Assembly: GCA_026018925.1 (NCBI GenBank)
Contig: JAKSZU010000016.1
Location: forward strand, 58,657,575 to 58,721,574
Direction: 5' to 3'
Source of the DNA: Tupaia tana
Lineage: Eukaryota > Chordata > Mammalia > Scandentia > Tupaiidae
Length of the DNA stretch: 64,000 nucleotides
Part shown: positions 11,510 through 22,954 of the stretch, piece after piece
How the letters are laid out: every line of letters begins with the position of its first letter
Numbering within the stretch: position 1 is the first letter of the stretch
The notes under the pieces: model-generated
Seen by the model: the letters and a program-made list of their open reading frames with translations, nothing else
The model's database searches: none
What the model was told of the DNA's origin: nothing
Program-made: the position numbers and the translations under genes

Positions 11510-11757
11510 TTTATTTATAACAGACCATGAACATTTACATGTCACAGAAAGAGAGGGAAAGAGAGAGAGAAAGAGAGAAGTACCCTTACAGGGACTGGTC
11601 ATGCCACAGTCCCTTTCTCCAGTCTTCCACACCCATGCTTGGTAAGTTTTTTCCCCCAAACCTCGCCAGACCAGGAATTCAAACTGTGGCTACGTCACCA
11701 TGTGAGATCCAGCATCTCTTGAGTAGCAAGTTACTGCTGCACCAAGGAGTCAGCCCA
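11510..11757 (-). repeat. tRNA-SINE, long form, very old
   Basis: The GA-rich block at 11549-11580, GTCATGCCACAGTCCC and a terminal AGTCAGCCC keep the SINE order, but most positions are altered. It lies 145 bp from the 168-bp exon. Confidence 0.6.
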
Positions 11758-11901
11758 AATTAGGACTTTCTTAATGTTTGTTTTAGGAAAGGTGGCAAGC
11801 AAGCAGACAGTCACTATAACAAAGTGAGGGGGAAATCTGAAAAGAAGAAAGGAGCAGTTCATATCAGGGGACACAGGGGTTCGTGTGTGAGTTATCCTCA
11901 C

Positions 11902-12069
11902 CTTTTTGTGTGCTATCAGGAGGCAGTTGGAATGCTCATGTTCACACGCAATTTCATAATCAGGGATCAGATCCACCAACTCACGCACAAACCGCACCAC
12001 TTCCTCATGCCAGGGTACGTTGGCCATGGTGAGACTGCTTGCTGAACTTTCCCCACAGTAGGTAACACC
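11902..12069 (-). CDS. TYW1: TYW1, penultimate coding exon (56 codons)
   Basis: This minus-strand exon translates from 12069 as GVTYCGESSASSLTMANVPW, then a helical stretch with VRFVRELVDLIPDYE, and ends CEHEHSNCLLIAHKK. It is the conserved wyosine-base-forming region that follows the radical-SAM barrel in TYW1. The acceptor is TTTCCACAG at 12070-12078 and the donor is GTGAGG at 11901-11896; both are canonical. Its 168 bases are in phase 0 at both ends and join VK (28127-28237) to FKI (5141-5362). The first residues, GVTYCGESS, belong to a glycine- and serine-rich segment near the active site in this family; that role comes from family knowledge, not from this sequence. Confidence 0.95.
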
Positions 12070-12129
12070 CTGTGGAAACATTGCAACAGTCAGAGATGAT
12101 TTCAGACCTATCTGAATGTCGCTCACTAA

Positions 12130-12300
12130 GACTTTCAGGGCCAGAAAGGCTTCCTGAGGTCATCCAATCCAATCTATATTTGAAGTGAAGAAAGTGATTC
12201 AAAGATAGTAAGATTTGCTTAGGAGAGCATACAGGTAGTTAGTGACTAAGACAGCTCTGATATCCCAGGCCCAAGCTCGTGGCATTCTCTGACAATGCTA
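12130..12300 (+). repeat. MIR-like fragment
   Basis: AGGTCATCCAATCCAATCTA, then GAAAGTGATTCAAAG and a GGTAGTTAGTGACTAAGACAG-like segment follow the central order of MIR-type SINEs. It is highly diverged. Confidence 0.5.
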
Positions 12301-12680
12301 TGACACAATAACGTTTTTGAATGAAGAGTATAGCTTTTCATTCAGATATTTTTTCCATTCAAATTCATCTGTGCACTACAGCAGATTAATTCTGAAGGGC
12401 TTATTATTCCCTAGTACAATGTTGGGGACAGAGTAGATACTCATAAAAATTCAATGATTACCAATTCCCTGGGCAAATGGGGTGAGCATCCATTTTCCAT
12501 AGTAGTTGAGACTAAGAATGGCAAACATATTCTGTAAAGGGATCCCTGAAAAATTATTCTTTAGAGAGATCACTTTGTAATATACTTTGAAAATGAACCT
12601 ATGTAAATAAAGACTCATGCCAAAAGGGAAACGTGCCCATGTTTATACACACAAAGCTTTACACACATCTACATATTAAA

Positions 12681-13019
12681 GGACTTCAAAAAGTTAATGG
12701 AATACCAGAATTAAGTAAAACTCTTTTGGTAGAAAAAACATGTGTTGCAAAAAACATTTTTTTAATCTACGTGTGATTTTTTTTTATAATAAGCATTTTC
12801 CACAAACTTTTTTTAGAGACTTTTTTTTTTGCTACAGGGGACATGTGCTTACTGGAAAAACAGACAGAAAGCATGAAATCATGCACACACACATGCCCAG
12901 CACATTTATGTTTTAAGCTGCCAGGTCTGGGACTCGAACCACAGTCAACTATGTGGGAGTGCAGCAACATAACCCATTACACCATCTGCTGGTCCCATTT
13001 TCCATAAACTTTCATACAG
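12681..13019. mobile_element. Mariner-type MITE split by a SINE
   Basis: The left end GGACTTCAAAAAGTTAATGG mirrors the complement of the right end (CTGTATGAAAGTTTATGG). Without the SINE it is roughly 150 bp and mostly AT-rich. The left end resembles the left end of the decayed mariner at 57815. Confidence 0.5.
12816..12998 (-). repeat. tRNA-SINE with internal deletion, inside a MITE
   Basis: TTTTTTTGCTACAGGGGACA to ACCATCTGCTGGTCCC, lacking the hairpin region. It duplicates MITE sequence: CATTTTCCACAAACTTT before and CATTTTCCATAAACTTT after. Confidence 0.85.
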
Positions 13020-13082
13020 TATACATATATCACGCCAATATAGAAATCATACTAAGTACAACTATGGTAAGATTAAGTTGGT

Positions 13083-13297
13083 GGGGCCAGCAGGTGGTGT
13101 GATGGTTGGGATGCTGGACTCCCACATGGTCAGTGGTAGTTCAAGTACTGGACACCTGGTGGCTTGCTTTCTCACTGTCCCTCTCTATCTCTCTGCCTCT
13201 CTCTGGTGAGCACATGTGCCCTATAGCAATTTAAAATAATAATAATGAGAGTAAATAAAGTTAAATAAATAGTTCTTTAAAAAAAAAAAACAAAAAG
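13083..13297 (+). repeat. tRNA-SINE, short form
   Basis: Head GGGGCCAGCAGGTGGTGTGA, then GCTTGCTTTCTCACTGTCCC, GTGAGCACATGTGCCCTATAGC and an AAT-rich tail. TSD AGATTAAGTTG on both sides. Confidence 0.9.
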
Positions 13298-13954
13298 ATT
13301 AAGTTGTCTCCTAACTCTAGAACCCCACTTGATAATTCATAACTTGATAGTTTATAACTTTTAGTCATTTAAAACCTAAAAACTAAAAGTTTCAGAACTA
13401 AGTTCTCTATTTCATAAATTTTACAATAGTAAATTACTTTTCTAGTAATAAGGGATATCTTAATTCTGTGGGCTCTTTAAATACCTGCAAAATTAAACTT
13501 CTTGACAACTGGTTTGACTATTCCATTACAGATATGCTTCCACTAAATGAGGGATAACTGAAGTAAAAAGACATGTGTAGCACTGCCACTGTTGCTCTGT
13601 CTCTCTCTCACACACGATCATACGCAGTACACAGACTGAAGGAGGCAGAACGACATTAAATTTAAAAAAAAAAGAGAAAAAAAAACCATAAATGAGCACT
13701 GCCGAATGGCCCTGACCCTACAGATGGCAGAGCTGGGACTTGGCTGAAGACTCAGATGAGCTCTGCAAAATGCTCTACACTCCAGATGGCTGTTCAAAAA
13801 GATTACTGGTCTACTAAACGGAAACGGCCTTTGCTGAATGTAAGCTATAGCCTACCCAGCTTAATTATAATAATAAACAAGAGGATCTTTTTTATTTGCC
13901 CAGTGATTTACAGAATTCATTAAACTGAGTTTGAGTTTTAGGTGAATAAAAATG

Positions 13955-14175
13955 CAAGTAAAAGGTGCAGTGGCACACAGGTAGTCCAGCACTTGGAAGG
14001 CTAGAGGCATATGGGGTCCTGGTTTGATGTCCGTACCAACCTGAACATACCAGGCATGGCTATGTATGTGTCTAGGGTCCTAGCTAATAGTGAGGCTGGG
14101 GCAGGAGGACCACAACATGGTTGAGACTCTATCAAAATATACCCATCTCTTTTCTCCCATAAGGAGAAGAAAGAA
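13955..14175 (+). repeat. Chimeric tRNA-like/7SL-like SINE, copy 1
   Basis: The first half has a degenerate B box (TGGTTTGATGTCC). The second half follows Alu/7SL order: CCAGGCATGGCTATGTATGT, GTCCTAGCTAATAGTGAGGC, TGGGGCAGGAGGACCAC, then GAGACTCTATCAAAA. It is old and lacks a clear A-tail. Confidence 0.6.
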
Positions 14176-15340
14176 AATAACAACATAATTCAAAATAACA
14201 TTTTAAAAAATGGCTGAAAAACTGTTAAACTCATCCAGATGCATAAAAGTGCTTTATTGAAAGTGTGCTTTACTTCATTTAAATACTCCTTATGATGTGT
14301 GAATGAAACAAACAACCAGGTATGGAGTAGCTAATTCAAAGGAATTTCTTTTTAATATTTAAAAAAGTTCACTGAAGCACAGAGGTTTAGATAAGATCTT
14401 AAACTCATGATAATGGTTTTAAAAATATTTTAATATTTAATTATTCAGCAATAATAAATCATGAAATAGTAAAAGGAGATTTGGTTTGGAAACGGAATGA
14501 CTGCTAAGATTGGTTATGATGTCTTCACATAATACTCTTCCTTATAATTGTATGATGCTTCCTACTTCACATAAAAGTTCTCATTTTAGTCAAACAAAAT
14601 GGTCCAAAGTAGGCAGTACTGGGTCACTCACAGAGACCAAGCCTTCACTGTGACTGAAATGCCTGGGTGGAGGCAGGGTTGGTGAATTAGACTGCAGGTC
14701 ACCTCCATGAGGCCGATCCCTTGCTCGGTGTGACTTCAGTATCTGGCCGCCTGGCGTTCTCCTCTCCATCTGACTACTTCACTTCATCCTGCGCTCTCTA
14801 GTCTACTGATAACTTTGCCCTCACTTTCTTCCTGAGCACAGCGGATCCTGAATCAGCTAAAAATGCTTCAATTTTCCCTCATACGATGGCTGACACCTTT
14901 TGATCCACTGCCACCCATACCCCAGTCCCATTTCTGCTCAGTAGCAAGTTCTTCCCCAACAACTCTGAATGGAGATCAACCTCAAGAAAACAGAGAGGTT
15001 CAAGGTGGCATTGAAAAGCAAAGTCACACATTCCAGAAACTGCAGGCTGGTGTGTCAAGAAGTCCCAAGAAAGTTCATGAAGGGCAGGACCAGTTATGCA
15101 TCTTTATAGGCTTGTGGTGAAAAAGCAGATGCGACCAGTACGACCTGGGGGCTTTCTAATGCACTGCACTGTTCTAGGAGATGGAGGCCGCAGGTGGTTT
15201 TTGTCGGCTGTTTGGAAAGTCTGCATTGAGCTTCATGGTCTGTGGGAAGAGCAGTTATTCCATCAGTTTGACTATTTGATGTTCTAATTAAGCCAACTGT
15301 TTATCAAAAGACTCCTTACAGTTTGATGAGAAAAGAAATG

Positions 15341-15341
<1 letters not shown>

Positions 15342-15380
<39 letters not shown>
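15342..15380. repeat. TG microsatellite
   Basis: An uninterrupted TG run of about 39 bases. Confidence 0.95.
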
Positions 15381-15383
<3 letters not shown>

Positions 15384-15421
15384 AGCAATATACCTAAACT
15401 ATAGCACTCTTTTTCTCATTC

Positions 15422-15670
15422 TTTTTTTTAAAGAGATTTTTGCTATAGGGTGCATGCACTCACTGGAGGGACAGAGAGACAGAAAGCTGTAAATCACCCC
15501 ACCCCATGGGGGATGGCCACGCTGCAATCCCTTTTCCATTCTCCTCTTGGGATTTTGGGTATGCATGCATATGTGCCAGTGTGAGTCTTAAGCTGCCAGA
15601 TCCGAGACCCGAACCATGGTCGACTACATGGGAGTCCAGCAACATAACCATTATGCCATCTATTGGCCCC
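15422..15670 (-). repeat. tRNA-SINE, long form
   Basis: TTTTTGCTATAGGGTGCATG to GCCATCTATTGGCCCC. The target TAGCACTCTTT recurs before and after. Confidence 0.9.
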
Positions 15671-15840
15671 TCTTAGCACTCTTTAATTCTCAGAATGTTT
15701 CAATAGTTCTCCTCAAATGTCAGCCCCAGCTTCTCTGCATGGCACACAAGACCTTCACCTACCTTTGTAGCCTGTTCTAACGATGAGCCAGCAGCCTTTC
15801 ATGAGCCCTGGTCTCCAACTGCAGACACAAGTGTCTCAAG
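15671..15840 (+). repeat. Possible L2 fragment
   Basis: CTTCTCTGCATGGCACACAA and ACCTTCACCTACCTTTG resemble the L2 3' body. It is short and diverged. Confidence 0.3.
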
Positions 15841-15852
15841 AGTTGGACTGCC

Positions 15853-16129
15853 ACGGAAATTAGCAGTTAGTGTAATGGCTATGTCGCTGGACTCCCACGT
15901 AGTCGACCGCGATTCGCATCCCGGACCCAGCGGCTTAAAACTCACGCCGGGCACGTGTGCGTGCGTGCCCAAGATCCCAAGAGGAGAATGGAGGAGAAGG
16001 GATTGCGGCGTGACCATCCCCCCTGGGGGGTGATTTCTCGCTTTCTATCTCTCTGTCTCTCTCTGTCTGTCTGGCGAGCACACGTGCCCTATAGCAAAAA
16101 CTTCTCAAAAAAAAAAAAAAGTAAAAAAA
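15853..16129 (+). repeat. tRNA-SINE, long form, young
   Basis: It is near the young consensus (GCAGTTAGTGTAATGGCTATG, CGCCGGGCACGTGTGCGTGC). TSD: GAGTTGGACTGCC and GAGCTGGACTGCC. Confidence 0.92.
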
Positions 16130-16169
16130 GAGCTGGACTGCCCCTTGAGTGTCCAGTCTTTACCTAGCT

Positions 16170-16203
16170 GTATTATAAATAAATAAATAAATAAATAAAT
16201 AAC
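16170..16203. repeat. AAAT microsatellite
   Basis: A run of AAAT units just before the next SINE head. Confidence 0.9.
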
Positions 16204-16423
16204 AGGGACCAGCAGATGGTATAGCAGTTATATCACTGGACTCCCATGTAGTCGACTGTGGTTCAAGTCCTAGACTGGGTGACTTAAAATTCATGCTGGG
16301 TACACGTGCATGCATGACCAAAATCCTGAGAGGAGAATGGAGGAAAAGGGACTGTGGCCTGGCCATCCCCCTGGGGGTGACTTCTTGTTTTCTGTCTCTC
16401 TGGTGAGCACACACACTTCACAG

Positions 16424-16455
<32 letters not shown>

Positions 16456-16470
16456 AGGAAAAAAAAAAGA
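16204..16470 (+). repeat. tRNA-SINE, long form
   Basis: Head GGGACCAGCAGATGGTATAG; shortened CT-rich part; long A-tail broken by CTCTCAGG. It faces the minus copy at 16650 tail to tail. Confidence 0.9.
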
Positions 16471-16649
16471 ATCATTTCTTTAACCTCCATTCAGGAACAC
16501 CTACTCCATCTGACCCCAATCTCACCATATCTGTTCCCAGATAGTGGGTAAAATGACGTGTTTAAACTCTGAGCTATTAGAAGGCAAGGACTCTGGCCCT
16601 GAACCCCAACTGATCCACACTGAGGAAACTAAGTTCAAGCCATACATTC

Positions 16650-16908
16650 TTTTTTTTTTTTTTTTTTTTTTTTGAGAGGTTTTTGCTATAGGGCACTGGC
16701 CAGAAAGACAGAGACAGAAAGAAAGAAAGAAATCACCCCCTAGGGAGGATGGCCACGCCACAATCCCTTCTCCTCCATTCTCCTCTCGGGATCTTGGGCA
16801 TGCATGCACACGCGCCCAGCATGAGTTTAAGCCACCAGGTCTGGGGCTCGAACCGTGGTGGACTACATGGGAATCCAGCGACATAGCCATTATGCTAACT
16901 GCTGGTCC
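16650..16908 (-). repeat. tRNA-SINE, long form
   Basis: GAGAGGTTTTTGCTATAGGG to GCTAACTGCTGGTCCC, with a deletion just after the GGGCA (no CGCTCGCC). TSD AAGCCATACATTCTT on both sides. Confidence 0.92.
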
Positions 16909-17365
16909 CAAGCCATACATTCTTTATGACATTAATTTTAGAACTCTTTTCCAATGTAAGATCTCATTCATGTTTTTCCAATTTTTTTTTATTTTTACTT
17001 TTTAATAATTCTAAACCAACTGCTAAATACTGGTTAGATGTGCTGTTACAGAAATGAATGACTGGTAACATGCATTACCTTTGTGTGGACAAAGAGAGGG
17101 AGGCTATGCTAAGGCAATCACCTTGCAGGGTGCACTCTGCAAAGACGGAGCAGTGTAGACCTGCAGTGTAAACAGTTAGTAGATTTAAACCTTTAATGAG
17201 AAATAATCACTTGCCACTTGCTGTTCTCAAGGTGTAACGAGAAGGAGAGAATACAAAGACTATTTCATTTACAAATGCATTACAATAGAAAAATTTTCAA
17301 AAAGGTAGGTAATTGTAACATGAAAGACATTTTTACAAACAAGCAGGCAGATGAGATAGTTCAGG

Positions 17366-17606
17366 GGGCCAGTAGGTGGTATAGTGGTTGAGGCACTGGA
17401 CTCCCACATGGCTCACTGTGGTTCAAGTCCCAAACGTGACAGCTTGAAACTCATGCCAGGCGCATGTGCATGCATGTCCGAAATCCCAAGAGGAGAACAG
17501 AGGAGAAGGGACTGCAGAATGGAGAGAAATCCCCCCCTTGGGGATTTCTTTCTGTCTCTCTGGTGAGTGCACACACCCTATAGCAAAAATCTATCTAAAA
17601 TAAAAA
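17366..17606 (+). repeat. tRNA-SINE, long form
   Basis: Head GGGGGCCAGTAGGTGGTATAG, hairpin CCCCCCTTGGGG, end CCCTATAGCAAAAATCTATC. TSD AGATAGTTCAG. Confidence 0.9.
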
Positions 17607-18053
17607 AGATAGTTCAGATTCTCAGGCTAGAAAATAAAAGACTGTTTAAGCCTAATGAAGCAAAAATACATGCTGATTTACACAGACTACAACAAAAATA
17701 TCCTACAGGACTAGCAATGAAAGAGTTTCAAAATCAATATAATAAAGAAATAGCCTTTATTGATTTTTTTATAAATAAATGTACTTACTGGAAAATAATC
17801 TAAACATTTCCTGAATCCAGACATATATTACCTGACTTCATTTTCAAAACAAACCTATTAAATAGATATTATTCTAGTTTTAATATAAAGGAAATTTACA
17901 CTCAATGTAGGCTCAATGTCCTAGGTTACTTCAGTACATTTAGGAATGTATCAAAACTGCCCTTCCCCTCTCACACACGGGACTCCAATGTGCACAGACT
18001 ATGAGAAAATTCCCCCTATTGTTTGGTGAGAAAAGAAATGATGGGTTTTATTT

Positions 18054-18230
18054 TTTAAAGAATTATTATTTTATTCAACTTTATTTATTTATTTGTTTAT
18101 TTCAGTTTGACCAGAAAGGGACCGAGAGAGAGAAGGAAAGTAAGAAACCAAGCCACCAAGACCAGGACTTGAACCGTGATAGGCCATGTGGGAGCCCGGT
18201 GCCCTTAATTACCACTCCACCTGCCAGCCC
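18054..18230 (-). repeat. tRNA-SINE, short form
   Basis: A TTTAT-rich tail, AGTTTGACCAGAAAGGGACC, then head complement ending CACCTGCCAGCCCC. Confidence 0.88.
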
Positions 18231-18260
18231 CAAGAAATATGTTTTGGTTTTTTTTCAGCA

Positions 18261-18478
18261 AGAATTTTTAATGATAAAATCTCTCAAGGCAGGGCTGGCA
18301 GGTGGCATAGTAGTTAAGGCACTAGACGCCCATGTGGTCAAACGCGGTTCAAGTCCCGGATCTGGAATCTTGCTTTCTCATGTTTGCTCTCTGTCTCTCT
18401 CTGGTCAAAATTAAAAAATAATGATGAATAAAATAATTAAAAAAAAAAAAACTCAAAGTAACTCATTTTACCCCTGGA
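18261..18478 (+). repeat. Short duplicated segment, SINE-occupied copy
   Basis: AAGAATTTTTAATGATAAAA and CTCAAAGTAACTCATTTTAC flank the SINE at 18292. The same two pieces are joined without a SINE at 20278-20325. Confidence 0.6.
18292..18452 (+). repeat. tRNA-SINE, short form
   Basis: AGGGCTGGCAGGTGGCATAG head, GGTTCAAGTCCCGGATCTGG B-box region, TCTGGTCAAAATT, AT-rich tail. Confidence 0.88.
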
Positions 18479-18802
18479 GCCCGATATAGACATGTGCATG
18501 TCCAGGAGAGAAGATGCTGGGGGAACAGGATGTCATTCCTACATTTACAATCTCTCCTTCTTGACATAAGAGTGCTACTACCATAACTTACATGAACAAA
18601 GTTGGGGTGATTTTTTTTTTCTTTAGCTCACAAATAAAATGAAAAGACAAATGTAAAAAGTATAGAAAAAGGAAGATTTTCCTAATCCAATTAAGTTAGT
18701 ACTAGAAGACAAAGGTGTAAGTTCAATAGGGAGCATACAACATGTGAGAAACCTTACTCAAAGTAGCTTCCGTAATTTGTAAACAGTTTAGTACAATATC
18801 CT

Positions 18803-18804
18803 GA

Positions 18805-18834
<30 letters not shown>
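18803..18834. repeat. CA microsatellite
   Basis: ACACAC run of about 30 bases. Confidence 0.92.
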
Positions 18835-18835
<1 letters not shown>

Positions 18836-19648
18836 TTAAAGTCCTAGAAATTAATAATAAAAAGGTAAGCAACCCAACTGAAATACAGGCAAGATATGAA
18901 CAATACTGCTTCTGCATAGCTCTGTAGGCAATATCATTGTATTATCAGTTTCACACCTTGGGGGCATTTACACAACCTTGAGGTACTACTAAATTTGAAC
19001 TCTCAACTCTTCTAAGGGTTAGGCTCTGGGGAATCTCTCTTTTCTAGCCAGAGTTATAGGTACGGGACGAGCTCTCCAAGTGCTGTCTGTGCCATTGCGG
19101 AACTTTTTCCCTAATCCATCCTTTCACTGAAGGTGAGGACCCTACTCTTCGCCTTTAAACCCAAGTCCTATCTCTACCAGAACTGTGGAGTATCACCTGG
19201 ATGGTCTCTGTTCCCTTAACCCTTCAGGTTTCCCTTATAGATCTGACAGGTCAACTATGATCTCAAAAGTGTGTTTTTATAACACAATCACTTCTAAGTG
19301 TTTAATTTCACAGGATTTGAGGTTATCTTTGCCTGCCACATTGCTATTCCTCATCGAATGTTTTCTGAAGAGGGTTTATTATTTTTTAAATGCTGCCATT
19401 TTTAGAGAATTTTTTTTAATTAATAAGACAACAGCAAGAAAATGCCTTTTCAGACATTAAGTAGCTTAATCCTATTGAACAGGGAACTGTGCCTTTTTCA
19501 CTTACTGATTTCAATTCAGTCTTTTGAATTACAAAAGTAATGCATGCTCACTATAAGGATTCACACAATACAGAATTGAGAGAAGTAAATTAAAAACTCT
19601 TTCCTCCCACTTCTCTCAGAGGACACAGTTAACAATTTTATATCCTCC

Positions 19649-19930
19649 AGGACCAGTAGTTGGCGTAAATGGCTATGTCGCTGGACTCCCATGTAGTCGA
19701 CCGCGTTTCAAGTCCCGGACCTGGTGGCTTGAACTCACGTTGGGCGCGTTTGTGCACGTGCCCAAGATCCTGAGAGAAGAATGGAGGACAAGGGATTGCA
19801 GTGTGGCCATCCCACCTGGGAGGTGATTTCTCACTTTCTGTCTCTCTGCCTCGCTCTGTCTTTCTGGCAAGCACACACGCCCTATAGCAAAAACCTCTCC
19901 ATAAAAAAAATTACAAAAAAAAAAAAATTA
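19649..19930 (+). repeat. tRNA-SINE, long form
   Basis: GGACCAGTAGTTGGCGTAAATG head; GTTGGGCGCGTTTGTGCACG; hairpin CCCACCTGGGAGG; tail with AAAAATTACAAAAA. Confidence 0.9.
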
Positions 19931-20277
19931 AAATTATCTCCTTCTACACTTTACATAAATAAAATAAATAAATATATTAACTTCTTTTGTCTTTTAATGG
20001 CATATTATATCCTATAAACAGCTGAAGTTGCTACTTCAACTTCAAAGGACATTTCACTAACTTGCTGGACAAATGAGAGGTGAAGTTAACAAAGCACGTG
20101 ATCTAATCTTCCGCTGTCCAGGTACTTGGCATTGCAGGACAGCTCCCCTCAGGTCTTCTACAAGGGACACGTTGATCACGACTGTGCTTTCCTCCAATAA
20201 GACACAAACTGTTATCTATTATATTATTACGTCACTAACATTTTTTTAAACTGTGATTCAAATTACACATTTCTCCA

Positions 20278-20325
20278 AGAATTTTTAATTACAAAATCTC
20301 TCAAAGTAACTCATTTTACATTTGT
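20278..20325 (+). repeat. Short duplicated segment, empty copy
   Basis: AAGAATTTTTAATTACAAAA continues directly into CTCTCAAAGTAACTCATTTT. It is the uninterrupted equivalent of 18261-18478. Confidence 0.6.
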
Positions 20326-20697
20326 AAATTTCCCCTACTCAATAAGATACTCATTTCCTAAATAGTACATCCAGATCACATTTTTTATTTCCAGTACTTT
20401 AACAAGGCCGGGCACATGAAGGGAGCTCAAAAATATTGTTAACTGCGGGGATAAAACAGTAAAGTGGAAACCTTACTTGAGAGGATCTATGTCTTTATAA
20501 CATCTCAACTACAGACAGAAGGCTTTATCTACTTCCTAGTGATGTTAACAATTTGCCAAACTAAAATTTATCCATCAGAGAATTATCTTTACCAAGGAGC
20601 CATCTTCCTTTTAAAATGACATTTACTGTTTTTTGTCTGTCTGTTTTTGTTTTTCAGACTATAAAATACCTTATTCATTATAGAAAACACGACTGTG

Positions 20698-20934
20698 CAG
20701 ACCAGCCCCTTCACACAGCTGCACAGAGGAAGCCCGATCCCACACGGCCAGCCAGGGTTCAAGTCTCGGCCCCAGAGGCTTGAAAAGCACACCAGGCATG
20801 TGTGTGCATGCCAGGATCCTGACAGGACGAAGAACTAGAGGAAAAAGCATTGTGGGGGACCAAGCCCTCCCAGAGAGTGTCCTCATCTCTCTCTCCCTCC
20901 CCCTCTCTCTTTCATGCACATGAACGCATCCTCT

Positions 20935-20938
<4 letters not shown>
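20698..20938 (+). repeat. tRNA-SINE, long form, old
   Basis: A CACACGGCCAGCCAGGGTTC head part, AAAAGCACACCAGGCATGTG, and a CT-rich end running into an AT dinucleotide tract instead of an A-tail. Confidence 0.75.

Positions 20939-20979
<41 letters not shown>
20938..20979. repeat. TA microsatellite
   Basis: About 40 bases of alternating TA at the end of the preceding SINE. Confidence 0.95.
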
Positions 20980-20981
<2 letters not shown>

Positions 20982-21849
20982 AAAAAGTGACAGTGAGAGG
21001 ATAGACGGGAGAAAAGGAAGGAGGGAAGGAGCCAAAAAAGGTGACTGTGATCCAGCCAAGTTTCTTTACAGTAACAGGTTTTACTGCAACATGAGTTGAG
21101 GCAGCGTTCTTTAATTGCTATATCATAAATTAAAACACCACTAGTCTCTGATGCTGGCAAGGTTTTCTTAAACTAGTGCACTTATTTTCAGATGTAGTTG
21201 TATCTATGTATCATTACAGCTCTTGCCAAGAGTAGCCTTTTGAAATTAAGAGCGATTTCAAAAGAAAAGAGGTTCTTCGACCTGACCGGAGATGAAATGC
21301 TACACACTCAGACAGCGGTATTTCATCTGTTCTGACCTCGCACTCCTCCAGAGTGCAGTAATCCAGAAAACAGCACTTGCTACAAGACAGCTGTAAAACT
21401 CGGAACTGTTCTCTGATAGGACACAGGGAGCATTCAGTGTCAAAACTATAAACTGCGAAGAGTGGTGCTGGCTGTCAGAGACGAGGTAAACATGCCCATA
21501 GCTTGTTCTCATTCCGCCGACTCTTACTGGCCTCAAACAGCAGTTTGCCTCTCAACACTCACAGCTTTAGCTATTGTCTCAGGCTGACGACTTCCAAATC
21601 AGTACTCCCAGCCCTGACGTATCCCCCAAACTCCGGGCTTGTATAACCTAGGGTCTACTTGAACCTGTACCACACTCAGATATTTTAAAGATATCTCAAA
21701 CGTAATATGGCCAGCAGAAAACTCATAAAATTGCTCCCAAAATAGCTCGCTTCCGCAACTGGTTTTCTCCATCTCAGCGAACTGTTCCACCTGCCACATA
21801 ATTGCTTAAGCCAAAAATCCAGGTGCCATGCTTTTCATTTTCTTTTCTT

Positions 21850-22098
21850 TCCGTTTTTTAATTGCTAGAGGGCACATGTGCTCACCAAAGAGAGAAACAG
21901 GGGCAGGAAGCACCCCTCAATGGGATACGGTTACACTGCAATCTCATTTCCTCCATTTCTCCACACCGTCAGGGTATGCACATGCATGTGTCTAGCACAT
22001 TTTTCAGACCTCCAGGGCCAGGATTCGAACCATAGTCAGCCACGTGGTATCCAGATACCTAAGCACAGCACCTAACTTCTGCACTGTAGGGTCAGCCC
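21850..22098 (-). repeat. tRNA-SINE, long form, old
   Basis: TTTTAATTGCTAGAGGGCAC to GCACTGTAGGGTCAGCCCC, with the B box still readable (GATTCGAACCATAG). Confidence 0.82.
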
Positions 22099-22109
22099 CA
22101 ATGCCATTC

Positions 22110-22473
22110 TTGGTTCTTTTTTTCCTTTCACCCTGGACATCTAATCTAGCAACAAGTTCTATCTGTCCTACTTCCCAAACATCCTAAGTACACTGGCTGC
22201 CTTGCAGCTATGTTACTACTGACCCCCAAATCACCATATCTCTTGGCTGGAGTAAGCAAAAAATCATAACTGGCCTATCTACTTCTGCTACTGCTCTTAT
22301 AATCCACTCATGACACAGCAGCAGGGTGATCTTTTAAAAATCACAAATCAGATATCATTCCCCAGCTTAAAACTCTTTCCTAGTATGCCTAGTATTAACA
22401 AATCTTACAATAAAAGTTAGTGTAAAATTCAATTCCCTTATTTTTGCTTTAAAGGTCTAATAAAATCTGTCTC
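22110..22473 (+). repeat. L2 fragment, left part
   Basis: GCAGGGTGATCTTTTAAAAA, CAGATATCATTCCCCAGCTT and AAAACTCTTTCCTAGTATGC follow the L2 body order. It appears to continue at about 23915 beyond a cluster of insertions. Confidence 0.6.
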
Positions 22474-22735
22474 TAGGGCTGGTGGTGTGGTGGTTAGGGT
22501 GGCTGGATTTCACATGGCTGATTGCCAGTGATTTCCCAGTGCCTTGAGAAACACATTGGGCACATGTATGCGTAAGCCCAAAATCCTGAGACAGAATGGA
22601 GGAGAAGGGATAGCAGCATGGCCAGCCCCGCTGAGGGGGTACTTACTTACTCACTTTCTCTCTCTCTCTCCCCCTCCACCCCTCCCCTCATGAATGCATG
22701 CACCCTATAGCAAATTACAAAAAAAAAAACACACA
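22474..22735 (+). repeat. tRNA-SINE, long form, old
   Basis: AGGGCTGGTGGTGTGGTGGT head with a lost B box, CAGAATGGAGGAGAAGGGAT, and a CCCTATAGCAAATT end. Confidence 0.83.
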
Positions 22736-22747
22736 TAAAGCTGTCCC

Positions 22748-22840
22748 CTAGGCCAACTTGGTGGCACAGCAATAACATGCTGCTCAAGATTTGTGTAGAA
22801 GATCATAGGTTCGGTTCCCTAGTCAACCTCTACACACTGG
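22748..22840 (+). repeat. tRNA-like half of the chimeric SINE
   Basis: GGCCAACTTGGTGGCACAGC and a B box GGTTCGGTTCCC, then ACTGGGCACAGGTAC. It resembles 61973-62060 but lacks most of the 7SL-like half. Confidence 0.45.
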
Positions 22841-22954
22841 GCACAGGTACATTACGTTACAATGGTACATTACAACATTATAATAGCTACAATGTCACTA
22901 GATAATAGAAAATTTTCAGCTGCATTATAATCTTTTATTAAGAATTATTTTATT

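Larger units (their letters stand above)
5363..11901 (-). other. TYW1: TYW1 last intron (6539 bp)
   Basis: The intron is bounded by GTGAGG at 11901 and CAG at 5363. It holds an MLT1-like LTR, an L1 3' fragment, six tRNA-SINE copies and several homopolymer runs. The stretches 5375-7060, 7939-8517, 8771-9256 and 9789-10300 show no repeat I can name and no further exon. A GC-rich patch near 8335-8395 has no recognisable function. Confidence 0.85.

Noticed and set aside
14863-15120. 85-codon open frame in TYW1 intron
   Set aside because: It is short and intronic, with no known motif. Nothing shows it is translated.
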